From contig OZ017748.1 in NCBI GenBank assembly GCA_963969365.1, positions 1 through 64,000 of the forward strand: a stretch of DNA of 64,000 nucleotides. Reading direction: 5' to 3'. Positions within the stretch are counted from its first letter, which is position 1. Each line of letters opens with the position of its first letter. The position numbers were made by a program, and so were the translations under genes. The notes under the pieces are model-generated. The model worked only from the letters and a program-made list of their open reading frames with translations, did no database searches and was not told where the DNA came from. This document shows, piece after piece, positions 11,290 through 22,122 of the stretch. Source of the stretch: Asterochloris sp. CNOR1 (lineage: Eukaryota; Chlorophyta; Trebouxiophyceae; Trebouxiales; Trebouxiaceae).

Positions 11290-11471
11290 GTCAGCATCCT
11301 CTCATCATCTGTGTTGGTCAGACTACTTTGGCAAGTAGCAGCAACGTGTCTATCATCAGCGTCCTGCTGTTGCTGCTTGCCAACATAGTAGACCAACCCA
11401 GCTGCTGAGAGGATGCTGACGCTGATACCAAAGTAGTGGACCAGCCCAGCGGATGACGGGATGCTGACAGC
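11290..11471. repeat. Foldback with about 55-base arms plus a third copy
   Basis: The segment 11290-11346 (starting GTCAGCATCCTCTC) is matched by its inverted copy at 11370-11420 (ending GAGAGGATGCTGAC) at roughly 80 percent, with a loop of about 24 bases. A third, more diverged copy in the second orientation follows at 11427-11471. A single RNA across it could form a long hairpin. It may be a MITE-like element or a small-RNA precursor; no protein is encoded. Confidence 0.7.
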
Positions 11472-12140
11472 AGGTTAGCTTGCACTGGGCAAGTGGCGGG
11501 CTGCCCAAGCCAGTGCGTGCCATCTTTGGGTGCAAACTGCTGCTCCCGTGCGGCCTTCACAGTGTGGCAAACACTTGCTGACCTTGTATAGCCTCGTTGC
11601 TCTCCCACTGTTGTGTGCACATTCTTCACCTGCGGCTGAAACTCAGCTTGGTCAACTACAGCAACATGCGGCTTCCACACTGACCAAGAAGGTGATTGTG
11701 TACTGCTTGTGCCACCCAGCAATATCTGCTGCATTGGGGCAGGGTTGGGTGCCTCAGCAAAGCTGCCGGTGGCTCAGCCATTGCGCCTGCTGTTGGGCAT
11801 ACTCTAACACAGTCAGGCCAGGCTGGCCACTCCAACAAACCTGCTACACCTGCCTGTGCTTGGTCTGTTGCAGATCAAGGCACTGCCGGCCGGCCTGGTG
11901 AGTGGTGATGGGCTTGCTGCCATAAATGCTTGGGCTGCTGCCGCCTGTCTGATGCCAGTCATTGTGCCCAGCCTTCCGCTGCTGACCGCTCATGGGGACA
12001 CAGATGTCTCTCCACTGAGCTGGTACCCTTTCCCAGCATTCCCCTGCTGCACTGCTGAGGCTGGCAGCCGCCAGCCAGAAACAGCTGGTCCATCAAGCTG
12101 AATTGTGATGGGTGCTCAATGCTCTGATGGTTGCTCACAG

Positions 12141-12230
12141 GCGGTGACGCGGACGGCACTGTATGGCACTGGCAACCTGCAGAATGAGCACATGGGGCAC
12201 ATGTTCCAGGGCCCCTGGCTGCATGAAATG
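12141..12230 (+). pseudogene. Isolated exon-like block
   Basis: Ninety bases in phase 0, bounded by CACAG and GTGAGT, reading 30 residues including ALYGTGNLQNEHMGHMFQ. The splice context is strong, but no family is recognised. A tiny block at 11874-11898, ending in GTGAGT, could be its upstream neighbour. Confidence 0.3.
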
Positions 12231-12975
12231 GTGAGTACAAACACTAGTTGTGCTGAAGCTGTGTGTTTCAGCCTGTGCTGGGTGTACCTTCTGGCTCCTA
12301 GGCATTGCCTTGCTCAATGGGGCTGTACCTGTGTGCTTCAAAACGGGCTTGGTGCGCCTCCTGAGCCCAGGCAGACTGCATGTCCCTTTACCCTGCTGCA
12401 CAGCACTGCATTGAGGTAGGCCACATAAAGCCACTGCCTTGATGACATGCCTGGCTGTCGCCTTGTGCCATGGCGCACGCGCAGATGCTGTCCTGCTAGA
12501 CTGCAGCCTGCTTTGCACTAGTGTTGCACAACGTCTGCAACAGCAGTCCTCAGCATTTCTCCAATAGTAAGACCTTCACAGTTGTCTGATGGCAGACATA
12601 GAGGTCAGCATTCTTGCTCATATTGCTGCCCATCGCAGCGAACGCTCGCCCAGCAGGAGTCCAAAGCAGTGTGCACTATCGTTGACCCAGCGTTCCGCAT
12701 TGCAGGCTGTGTATGGCAGAGACTGAGGCTTCCTCCCAAAACAGCACCGCACCTTGCAGGCTTGTCACTGCAGCAGCTTAAACCCCGGTTGATGTCACTG
12801 CAGGCTGCGTCATGCAGAGACAAGGCCCAATCAAAACACAGCACCTCACCTTCCCAGTGCTGGTCACTAACTGAAGCTTACTCTCTGGTCATGGCGCTGC
12901 TGGCAGGTCCATGCAGATAGTGCACGGCAGCAGCTCAGTCCTATTGTACTCATTCCCTGGTCATTGTTGCTTCAG

Positions 12976-13130
12976 GCAACGCCCTGATGGAATGGAGGAG
13001 TACCCCCAGGCGTAATGGGTAAACACCTGCAACTGGGACCAGAATCGCCTGGCCTACCAGCAGCTGCAACTGGTGGTGTGCCAGGTGTTCTTCAGAGCTC
13101 TAGCTCTTGGCATCCTGCAGGTTGCCAAGC
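12976..13130 (+). pseudogene. Exon-like remnant with in-frame stop
   Basis: After CTTCAG the frame reads QRPDGMEEYPQA, meets TAA, then continues in the same frame with NTCNWDQNRLAYQQLQ and further residues. The peptide on both sides has protein-like composition, so this looks like an exon that has lost its reading frame. The family was not recognised. Confidence 0.3.
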
Positions 13131-14007
13131 ACTATAGCCCAGCTCCTCTGGGACCTGGTGCTTGGGGGAGCAGTGGGTGAGAGCAGGATGGGGGCCTTTG
13201 CTGTGCCAGCGTGAAACAGAAAGTGGTGCATCTTTGCAACATGACATCCATGGCAGTCAGGCGGCTTGGTGGGTGAAGCACATCACTGCTTTGCCCATGC
13301 CACCCTTGTGATGCTGTGGGAGCACAAGCAAGCACATTTTATGGATTCCTGGGTGAGCATGGGCGTAGACATCCGGCTGAGATCAGGGACCTGTGCAGCT
13401 TGCATAATGCAAGCTATGGTGGGCTGCAGATTGTGGTTACCGTTCAGATGTCATGTTGTATAAGTGTGGCCGTTGGACATGTTGCTATGAGGGCACTACG
13501 CGAATGCATGAAGGCTGTCTTGGTGAGGGAGGGATGCATGCAAAATTGGTGAAAACTCTGCCACCTGTGTGCAAGCAGCATCATTTGACGGGCGCCGGTA
13601 AGTTTACCAGTTGTCGTTTTAAGCCACGCCTCTCAGGCCTCCAGTTCCTGCAGTTGCCACTTACGCTGCCCTGCTGACTCTCCTGCCGGCGGCTGACAGA
13701 GCGCTGCTGCCACCACTGCTCCCCCATGGAGCCGTCCCCACTTCTGATGCCTAGCCTGACAGGGCTTTGTCATGCCCTGCAGCGTCCTCGTCAGCAGCAG
13801 ACAGATGACTCAGATGGGGGCGGCGCAGTCCATCTGGGTTCTCATCCGGCACTCCTCATGCTCCAGCTCATCCACCCATTCATTGCAGAGGCTGCAGCTG
13901 CAGTCTCTGCCATGGATGTCGGTGAGCTGAAGGATGATGAGTGGGATGATGCAGAGCAGAGGACGCCCACGCCAGACAAGCGCGCACGAGGCTCCTGGGG
14001 CGCTTCG

Positions 14008-14170
14008 GCAAGCCGAGGTGCGCGCTGCCTGTTTGTGGGCTGGGGTCGTCACCATGGTCGACCCTCCAAAAGCACACACACAGGCAGGCAGGCAGCTACG
14101 GCCAGCAACAGTGTGCTGCCTACTTGGGCCATGGCCTGCAACCATGACTGACAGTTTGCAGGCAGGTTTT
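14008..14170 (+). repeat. Copy 1 of a diverged direct duplication (partner 17692-17852)
   Basis: Both copies share AGCTGAGGTGCGC-like starts, a GGCAGGCAGGCAGC core and a GTGCTGCCTACTTGGG-like end, with gaps between. An acidic, NLS-like reading (LKDDEWDD, then PDKRARG) lies just left of copy 1, so the unit may derive from a gene. Confidence 0.55.
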
Positions 14171-15772
14171 ACTACAGAAGAGCTGATTAGACCAGTGGGG
14201 TTAGTGGGGTGGCAGCTTGCTGCAAGCATTTATGAAATTTGATCAGATGAAGAGGACACCAGCAGCCTCTCCTGCCACTGTGCCAGGAAGTACAGCTGAA
14301 AGGCTAGGGTGCTATGGCAGTGCCAGAGCTGCTGCCCACGGCATCAGTGTTGCAAACAAATGTGCTGAGGTCCGCTGTCAAGCTACTGTAGTTTGTGAGC
14401 ACTGCGGAGCAGCTGTTTGGCATGTTTGACTGCATGGCTCAGCGGTGGTGGGTAGTGCACCAACTAGGACAGATGATCATGCTTCATTCTCTGGTAAGCC
14501 TGCCAGGCCGCAGTGCCCAAAGGTATTGCATCACCTGCAGGCCAATGGCGGAGCTATGAGGAGCAGTTGTTGGCTTGTCAGGACTGCAGGGTGCAGGGGT
14601 AGTGCACCACCTCTGAACAGATCACCCTCGAGGCGAGCTTGGTCTGTGAGTAAACCTGTCAGGCTGCAGCACAGCTTCAGCCAGTCATACTGTATGGCTC
14701 TGTGCAAAGCTATCAACGTATGACATCCCTATGTGTTGCAGAAATGCAGCTTTGTGCCACAGTCAGTGGGCTCTCACAGCGCTGAGGGTGTGCCCCTGCA
14801 GATGCTGTGCACTGGAGGTTTGGCTGCATTAATCTGGAGCAGCTGTGACTGGCTGGGCAGCTTTTGCCAACAAGCTGTTGCCAACACCTGCCTGGCCCGT
14901 CACAGTTGCCTGCATCAGCTTTTGGCAGTCGACCTTCAATGCAGACTGCAGCTGGGGAGGAGGAGGGGGCAGGCAAGGCCCTCAGCAACCCGATACGCCT
15001 GCAGCAGCGCCTGGACGCTCACACGCTGATGATGCTCTTTGTCAAGGGGGGACAAACACTGCCTGGTGCGCGAACCTTGTTGGTGATGCTGGCAGCAGCC
15101 ATGACGCCTTCTGGATGCTCGCTGCGGGGTTAGGGCAACAAGGTGGGCCTCTTGGCTCCGCTCATGTCTGCAACTTTCACGCCTGATGCCCCGTGAACCC
15201 TGGACCGCCCTATGTTGCTGCTGATGGTGGAAGCTCTCCACAAACAGCATGGTGGTTCTGCCCTTTGCTCACAAGTCTGTGTGCCATTAGTGGCACTGGA
15301 CAGAGACCAGCCTGCATGCAGCCTGTCAGAGTGCAGAATCCTGCAAGATGCTGTCTGCGGCAGCAGTGGCTGGGAACCACATTGCAGCTTTCGCTGGCAG
15401 ACATTGCTGGCCAAGCCCAGGGCTTCTGCACTGCACAAGGCCTGGCCCATGTGGCCCGCATGGGCTGCTGCAATATCATGCCAAGCTGCTTGATGCAGCT
15501 GCACATAGTGACAGCCCTGAAGTGCACCTCCAGAGGACATCTTCACTTCAGAGGTCCTGTAGGGGCAATCAAGGCCTCACCATGGTGGTGACGCCTTGGT
15601 TGCCCTTGTGGTACCTCAGTTCAATGAAACTCTCCTCTGGAGTGCCCTTCATGGCTGTCACTGAAAGTCATGTAGCATTCGTCACAAGAAGGACATACGA
15701 AGGCACTTAGCATCAAAGTGCTAACAGCACAGCAACAGCAGAGCCACCAATTGCTGGTGGTGGGCGCGGCAG

Positions 15773-15840
15773 TGAGGCACCCCGCTGCTGAGGGGCATGG
15801 AGCAGGCGGCAAGGCTGGCCATGCTGTCGGTGAGCATCAG
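15773..15840 (+). repeat. Copy 1 of a short direct duplication (partner 21358-21424)
   Basis: About 66 bases with the core GCTGCTGAGGGGCAT and then GGCCATGCTGT are repeated at 21358-21424 with roughly 80 percent identity. The origin is unknown. Confidence 0.6.
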
Positions 15841-16677
15841 TTGCGGCTGTAGGGACCACATGTGGACATCGCTGGACTGGGTGTGACCTGTTGGTGCTGA
15901 GACTCTGGGTACCGGTATGCCTGCTCTGCTTCAGGAGACTGCCGCAAATGTGTTCTTAGTTCATGATTATCAACGACAGAATTTTGGGCGTTGGGTTCAA
16001 GTGGTGAGACTAACAACAGCTGGCAGGCAAGGTATGCAGCTGTGCCTGCTGCCGCGAGCTGCACAGTAGGCACAAGGCTTGGCTGCATATTCACACCAAG
16101 TGGGTGGGCAGGGCTAACAGTGGCTGTTGGGAAAAGAGCAGGGCTTAAGCAATGCTGGCCCCCTATTTGGAATGCACTCTGCTGGGAGCACTTTGGCAAC
16201 TATCCCCGTTCCTATCCTTCCGGTCAACTGACCATGTGCACTGACACCACTTGCCCATATGCAGGGTGTCTTCAGCTGAGCCCAGCAACCAAACAGAAGT
16301 GGTCTATCTGGCCTACCTGCAGGAGTCGCATCTGCAGGTGAGGGGATGCTGGACTTTGACCTCAGATCACCTGAAGCTTTGCAGGCTGCTGCAGGTAGGC
16401 TTGCGTGTCCCTGCTCAGGCAGGCTGTCTGGCACCTAAGCGTTTGTCAAAAGCTGCGAGGGTAGCTTGACATGCAACCTGGCTGGCAAGCCTGACTGCGC
16501 TTCAGCTTCATGGGTCACTACTAGGTGCAGGGGTTGCTCCCACTCACCACAAGCAGGAGCCTTGAGCTTTTCCATGATTGGCATGGCCTCTCCATGGTGG
16601 AGCCTGACTGAAACAAGGATCCTGCCTCTTGAGGTTATTAGATCCAAGTTTTGGCATGGTGCTTGTGATGCATGCAG

Positions 16678-16794
16678 GCCAAGGGACGTGAGGAAGCCAC
16701 CATGATGCTGGCAGTCCAGCAGCTGGCCAAGTCCTGCCAGAGGCAGTTGCAAGCGCAGCACGCAGAGGGCGTGCACGGGAACAGGCAAGGGCTG
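16678..16794 (+). pseudogene. Isolated exon-like block
   Basis: A block of 117 bases bounded by ATGCAG and GTGAGC, reading 39 residues that would form a basic/polar helix (KGREEATMMLAVQQLAK and onward). The splice context is good, but no joined neighbours or family were found. Confidence 0.35.
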
Positions 16795-17070
16795 GTGAGC
16801 ACGCTGCAAGTGGGCTCATTAGCAGAACATGCACGCCTCCATCCTGAACCCGCAATCAGGCAGGAAGCACGCATGCTCAGCATGGCAATGCCACTTCTGC
16901 AATCTGTAATACGCCTTAGTTCTGCAGGCACAGACGCCCAGCCTGGAAGTGGAGCGCCGCCCCAACTGCCAGCGAAATGGGCAAGTGAGACAAGGCAGGC
17001 ACTGGCAAAGCAAGGCAGCAAGCAGCTGCCAAGCCCAGCAAAGTTAGTGCTGTGCTGTACCACTGCAGGG

Positions 17071-17173
17071 AGTGCAAGGAACCCACAGCGACTGCAGTCG
17101 CTGGGGTGCAGTGCACTTCCTGGAGTGCGACAACATCAATAATACTGCAGTTGCAGTGGGTTCCTTGCACTTC
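17071..17173. repeat. Foldback with 28-base arms and an inner perfect palindrome
   Basis: The left arm 17071-17098 (GAGTGCAAGGAACCCAC...) pairs with the right arm 17146-17173 (...GTGGGTTCCTTGCACTTC) with few mismatches. The left arm overlaps the perfect 16-base palindrome AGCGACTGCAGTCGCT at 17088-17103. A third related piece lies between the arms at about 17108-17131. Confidence 0.7.
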
Positions 17174-17691
17174 CTGGGGCGCGGCGGCGCACAGCTGCAG
17201 GGGTTATAGCCTTGCTCATGGCAAGAGGCAGCCTGCAGAGATGGATGCCAGGTAGTTCCAGAATGATTTTTCACTTTCTTACTCATGGGAAATGAGCTGT
17301 CTCCTGCTTGAACTTTGGCATCTGCATGGTGGTGGTGATTGGCACACCAACTGGTTGCAAAATTCCTAGCGTTTTCTGGGAGCCCCGGAGGCTGACTTAA
17401 GCCTGCATTGAGCAGAGCTGAAGCCAGCAAATATGCTGACTGCCCAAATGAACAAGGCGATGCATGCAGCAACAGAGCTGGCCTGTTGCCAGCAAGAGCA
17501 GCAATGCGACACCCCACAGAGCTGCAATTGCCACACCTCACCAACACACACAGATATCAATGCCTGTCCTGCCAGCATGCTTGCCTTTGACAATGTCGGC
17601 AATCTGGCCTGCACTGCAGCATGGAAACACTGGAAGCCTTGTCTGCCCAACACACCTCCACCTCAATGCCCGTCCTGTCTGCAGGCACACA

Positions 17692-17852
17692 CGCCAAGCT
17701 GAGGTGCGCCGCCTGTTCGTGTGCAGGTGTTGTCCCTGTGGCTAACCCTCCAATGGCAACCCGGCAGGCAGGCAGCCGTGGCTGGCAGCAGCATGCTGCT
17801 TACTTGGGTGGTGGCATGCACGTGTGGCTGACGGTTTTACAGGTAGGACAGA
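17692..17852 (+). repeat. Copy 2 of a diverged direct duplication (partner 14008-14170)
   Basis: See the partner copy. This copy is followed by an acidic reading (QEDDPTSQAW), echoing acidic pieces after copy 1 and near 18680 and 19715, so a larger duplicated unit is possible. Confidence 0.55.
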
Positions 17853-18497
17853 CCCTACAAGAGGATGATCCCACCAGCCAGGCCTGGGTTCAGCGGCTCC
17901 CAGGCTGCGCTGTCAGGCAGTGGTGCGTCTGCCAGGGGATTACCCAGTGTTGCCTTCTTTCATTCAACTCCGTGTTTCTTGCTGGAGTTGTCCGCTGGTC
18001 TTGCACAATGGAGATTAAGTAGTGATCCCCTGCATTGTCAGGGCAGACAGCCGCTGCATGCATGCATACAAAGGTCCTGTTCACATTGTATTGACGGTGT
18101 CCTGCATTGTCCACGCCATGTACAGGGGCCTGTTGCAAACTGGCCTGCCTGCATGGCTGCAATGCATGGACTCCTCAGATACAGCGGCATCACACTGCTT
18201 GCCCTCCTGTACAGCATGGTCCTTGCTTGCGCTGAGGAGAGCGAGATTGGGAGGGCAAAGCGTCCTGCAAGCTCACATTGTGTCCTGGGTCCAGAGCAGG
18301 CTGCCTGGTTGTCTGCCTACTCCAGGCTGGGTATGACCACTGGGAGGTCCCTGCTGCTGGGTCACGCTTCTGCAGTGTCCAGCAGCTTCCTGACTCACGC
18401 CCATGTGCTGCAGCAGAATACTACGAGCTGTCATCAAGATCACCCATCAGAAAAGCTGCCTGTGTGCAAGTGCTTGTAGGAGCAGGGGCCGCCAACC

Positions 18498-18640
18498 AAA
18501 GAAGCAGCCCTCTTTGATCAAGGGGCAGGGCTCCATAGGCAATCTCTTCCCAAGCTTGGGGGAAGAGATTCTTCTCCTGAGCTATGGGGAAGAAACTCTC
18601 TATGTGGCCCTGCCCTTTGATTTGAGGGGGATGATTCTTC
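18498..18640. repeat. Nested imperfect foldback
   Basis: The left arm at about 18498-18551 (core AAGGGGCAGGGCTCCATAG) pairs with the right arm at about 18591-18640 (core CTATGTGGCCCTGCCCTTTG) at roughly 75 percent. Inside it, 18541-18570 is a second, nearly perfect palindrome centred on AAGCTT (AATCTCTTCCC against GGGGGAAGAGATT). No protein coding was recognised. Confidence 0.7.
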
Positions 18641-19710
18641 TCTTTGAGTGGCTGGCGCAGCCTCCTCCAGCACCTGGGGTGACTGTGGTGACAGTGATGA
18701 TGACATAGTGCCAGGCGCAGGTGCAATGGCACGTAGTGAATGTTCTGCTCACATTGTCCTGGCAGCAGTCCCTGCTGACAGGCGGGCTGTGTCGCCACAA
18801 AGCAGCATGCTGGTTGACAGCAGGCAGCTTGGCTGCTGCCTGTGCGCCTGTGGAAGGCCTGCAGAGTGAATGTGGCTGAGCAAATCATGTGCATTCGCAT
18901 GCTGGTACAAAGTGTGCCTTACTTGACTGGAAGCTTGGCAGGCAGTGACACACAGTAGGGGACCGGGCAAAGGGTTGACCTTTCTGCGCGAGTGCACAGC
19001 CAGAAAGCTCCTGCTGCTCATGCAGAACATATCTGCATTGACCCCAGGTTGCAACTGAGGCCGTGGGCATGGCAAGGCAGCAGCCATGGGCAGCACACAC
19101 AAGCCCTTCAGTTGCAGGACAGGACAGGACAGGCAGCTCGGACCATGCTGACATCCAAGACCGTCTGCCATGCCAGTGCCTGCTTCAAGCGGTAGGGCCT
19201 TGCATGGTGCTGTGGGCTGCAGAGACTATGGCTGTATACCAGTGCATCAGTGCAGGAGGCTGGCTGGCAGGCACAGTTGCCTTACTTGTCTCACAGGCAG
19301 GCCCACTGGGAAGAGGTGTAATTTGCATGTGCTGCTTCACAGCTCTCAGCCGTGCTGCCAGCCCGCCCCCTAGGCTGCTACTGCAGTGCTCACGCTCGGC
19401 ACATTGCACCACAGCACAGATAGTGGTGGCTTAGCCTCTCTGCAAGGCCAATGCGTTGCAGTGCAGGGATTTTCAGCTTCAGTTGCTTACACTGAGAAGG
19501 AGGACTGACCATGGCATGACACTGAGATAGGCCCTACTTGCTTGCTGAGGTCAATGCAGGTACAAATGCCCAGAAGACCTGCTGGAAGCCAGCGCAAAGG
19601 TGGCAGCGCCCGCACGCCCTCAGCTGCCTGTTGCCGTGACCATGCGGCGACGGCGTGACGAGTGCCAAGCATGTCCGCTGTGCTGACTGGCTGTCTTTGT
19701 CTGCTGTAGA

Positions 19711-19782
19711 TCTAATGAGGAGGATGATATCGTTGACTCAAATGATGCCCTTTACCCTCTTCGAGCATGCCCCAACGTGTGG
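19711..19782 (+). pseudogene. Isolated acidic exon-like block
   Basis: A block bounded by TGTAG and GTAAGC, open in the frame reading SNEEDDIVDSNDALYPL. Similar short acidic readings occur near 14245, 17862 and 18680. Family unknown. Confidence 0.25.
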
Positions 19783-20531
19783 TAAGCCCGACCTGTGGGG
19801 CTTGTTTGGCAGTACACTGGAGAAAAGGGCTGTGGCTTGGCATAGCATTGGTGGCCCGCAGTTTGTGGAGGAGTTGCTGCTGCCAGGTGGTGGTCCCCTT
19901 GATGAATTCTGATATTTTGCTAAGGTAGTGGCTGGCAGGCCCCTAGGGTCCAGGACCTCAGGCGGCAGCAGGCTGACAGAAACATGCTGGGGGACGCCAG
20001 CACCAGCTCAGGCCCATCACCCAAGCTCAGCTTGCATGACAAGCTCCTGCACAGACCAGGGGCTCTGAGCAGCGGCAGGTTGCAAGAAGCCAGCATACTC
20101 TTGGGTGTTTTAGTGTATGCATTGTGGTGCATTTTTTGGAACAGACATTGCTCAGCCCATCTGCCGCCACAGGTGCATATTTGAGCATGCCTGTTGCTGC
20201 CTGTAATTGAAGAAAATGAAAACATGCAGACATGCGGCAGCCCCCAGCGACAGCAACTCTGGACACACAAGGGGCAAGCTTTTGCCGGTGGTTGTTAGGC
20301 GGGGTGACTGGCAGGCTACTCAGACCAGATCTGACCAAACCCTGCCTCTGTGCAGAGCAAAATATGGGTCAACGGAGCAGGAGGCATCTCCAAGAGCAGA
20401 GCTGCCAGGTGAGAAGGCTGTCCTGTTCTGGGGGGGGGGGGCAGCTCTGACAGCTACTCTGCGCTGTAGTCACTAATCAAAGTTGTTTGCTGTGTGTGAG
20501 AGAAGGGGGTTGCAGCAGCAGAACACTTTGT

Positions 20532-20648
20532 GAAGGTGTACTGTCACCTACTACACGCAACCGTCTCCTGAGGACCGTCAATATTCCCACAAGTGGTCGG
20601 CAATTTGATGGAGATGGTTGCGTTTTAGTGGGTGACAGCACACCATTC
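20532..20648. repeat. Foldback with about 38-base arms, miRNA-precursor-like
   Basis: The left arm 20532-20568 (GAAGGTGTACTGTCACC...) is matched by the inverted right arm 20610-20648 (...GGTGACAGCACACCATTC) with about seven differences, spaced by a 41-base loop. The size and shape suit a pre-miRNA or a very small MITE. Which one cannot be told from sequence alone. Confidence 0.7.
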
Positions 20649-21357
20649 ATGTCAAGGTTAAGGGCCATGATTGGCCAAGCCATGGCTCAGCATCACAACA
20701 CTACCTGCAGCAGTGCTTTGGTGGGGACATCCATGACCATAAGTGGCACATATGTGTACTTGTACAAGGGTTCCAGCAGTGCAAGTACTGGAAACCGACA
20801 GGGTCTAACGCAGGCGAGGCTTTGACTTCAGCTGAGCCACCCTCAGGGCACCTCAGTTACATGAAGCATGTCAGTGGCCCTTGAGCTGCAATGGAGCGCG
20901 CCTGGCAGCGCCCTCAGCAGGCGAGCAGACATCAGAACAAACGGCATTGTGCCCCCAAGAAAGTCCCTCACCAAACCATCCATTGTCATTTGCAAGCTCT
21001 GGTTGGTCTTTTTGAGGCTGATGGTACTGTTCATCAAGCAAAGGTTGCAAGCAGTTCTCATGGCACTGCTGCAGAAAGTCAGCAACATGTTTGCTGCCTT
21101 TGTGTACTGACATCCTAGAAATTGCTATGATGCCAGGTCAGGGCGCAAATGACATTAGGCATGCAATGGAAACTCGTTGTGGATGTCAGCAGGGTCGTTT
21201 GGCTTTGAAAGTCTGCTCCGCCTGACATTGTGATAGCCATGAAGGCCAGTGCAGAGGACAACTTCACTGCATTGAGAGCATGATTACTAGGGTTTTCCTC
21301 AGGAAAAGTGTGTTCAGAGGCACCTACTGCTGCCGGTTGGGCCGGTAAGGAGGCAGC

Positions 21358-21424
21358 AGCACACCCTGCTGCTGAGGGGCATAGAGCAGGCATTCTGGCC
21401 ATGCTGTTGGTCAGCAGCATGAGC
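21358..21424 (+). repeat. Copy 2 of a short direct duplication (partner 15773-15840)
   Basis: See the partner entry. The flanks of the two copies do not match beyond the shared unit. Confidence 0.6.
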
Positions 21425-22122
21425 AGGCTACTCCTGCTGAGGCACACAACCTCCATTCATGCTGAGCCCATCAGCCCTGCTGCTGGTCATGAGGCAGAGC
21501 ATGCTCTTGAAGACCAGATCTTGGTGAATGCATCTTCTGACCTGACTCACAGCAGCTGGGCGTGCTAGATCAACCCGCAACTGATCACAAGGTCTTGCAG
21601 AATCTTAGCCTTGTCTATACACTGGCCACAGCTGTGCCCAGTCCCCCTGGTGGCGCACAGGCCACCATCAGGACGGCCGCAGAAGACAGGCTTTTCTTGC
21701 CAGGCAAGAGCTGGGGCACCACATCATTGATCCTCGAGATTCCGGTGCTGCTCGACAGGAATGGCTTGACTCCAATTTATGAAGCCCGACAGTGCCTGTG
21801 ACCTGAAGAGACTAAAACTCAAGTTCGATTCCAATATCACTTTCTGTCTTGCATCAGGCCTGCAGCCTGAACTGTACGTCTTAGGGACACCAAAGGGCAT
21901 CAGGCACGCCAGCAGCTCTCGAGAAGGCCTGATCTGTGACCTGTCTGTCGTGTTATAGCCCAGCAGCTGTCTTAGGCCACACCATCATCCTTAAGGACAG
22001 CAGTGCCCTGTGTTACGCTCTCTGAAGCTTGGCCAGGACAGCAGTTGTGTCCCCAGCAGCTAGAGTGGCCAGCAGCCTGCAGACCCAGCGCTGAACTCCT
22101 TGCTGAGGCTCAGTAGTCGAGC

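Larger units (their letters stand above)
19913..22122. other. Intergenic region upstream of BRR2
   Basis: No gene recognised. It contains a G-run at 20431-20440, the foldback at 20532-20648 and the second copy of a short duplication at 21358-21424. The last few hundred bases should hold the BRR2 promoter; no clear TATA element was seen near 22123. Confidence 0.4.

Noticed and set aside
13880-14229. Long minus-strand open frame opposite the acidic plus-strand reading
   Set aside because: Composition is typical of a shadow frame of GC-rich DNA and there are no supporting splice sites.
20431-20440. Run of ten G as a possible quadruplex or assembly artefact
   Set aside because: A single short homopolymer without neighbouring G-runs; nothing further can be concluded.
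21815-21840. GTTCGATTCC resembling a tRNA T-arm
   Set aside because: The flanking bases do not form a T stem and no anticodon or acceptor arms could be built around it.
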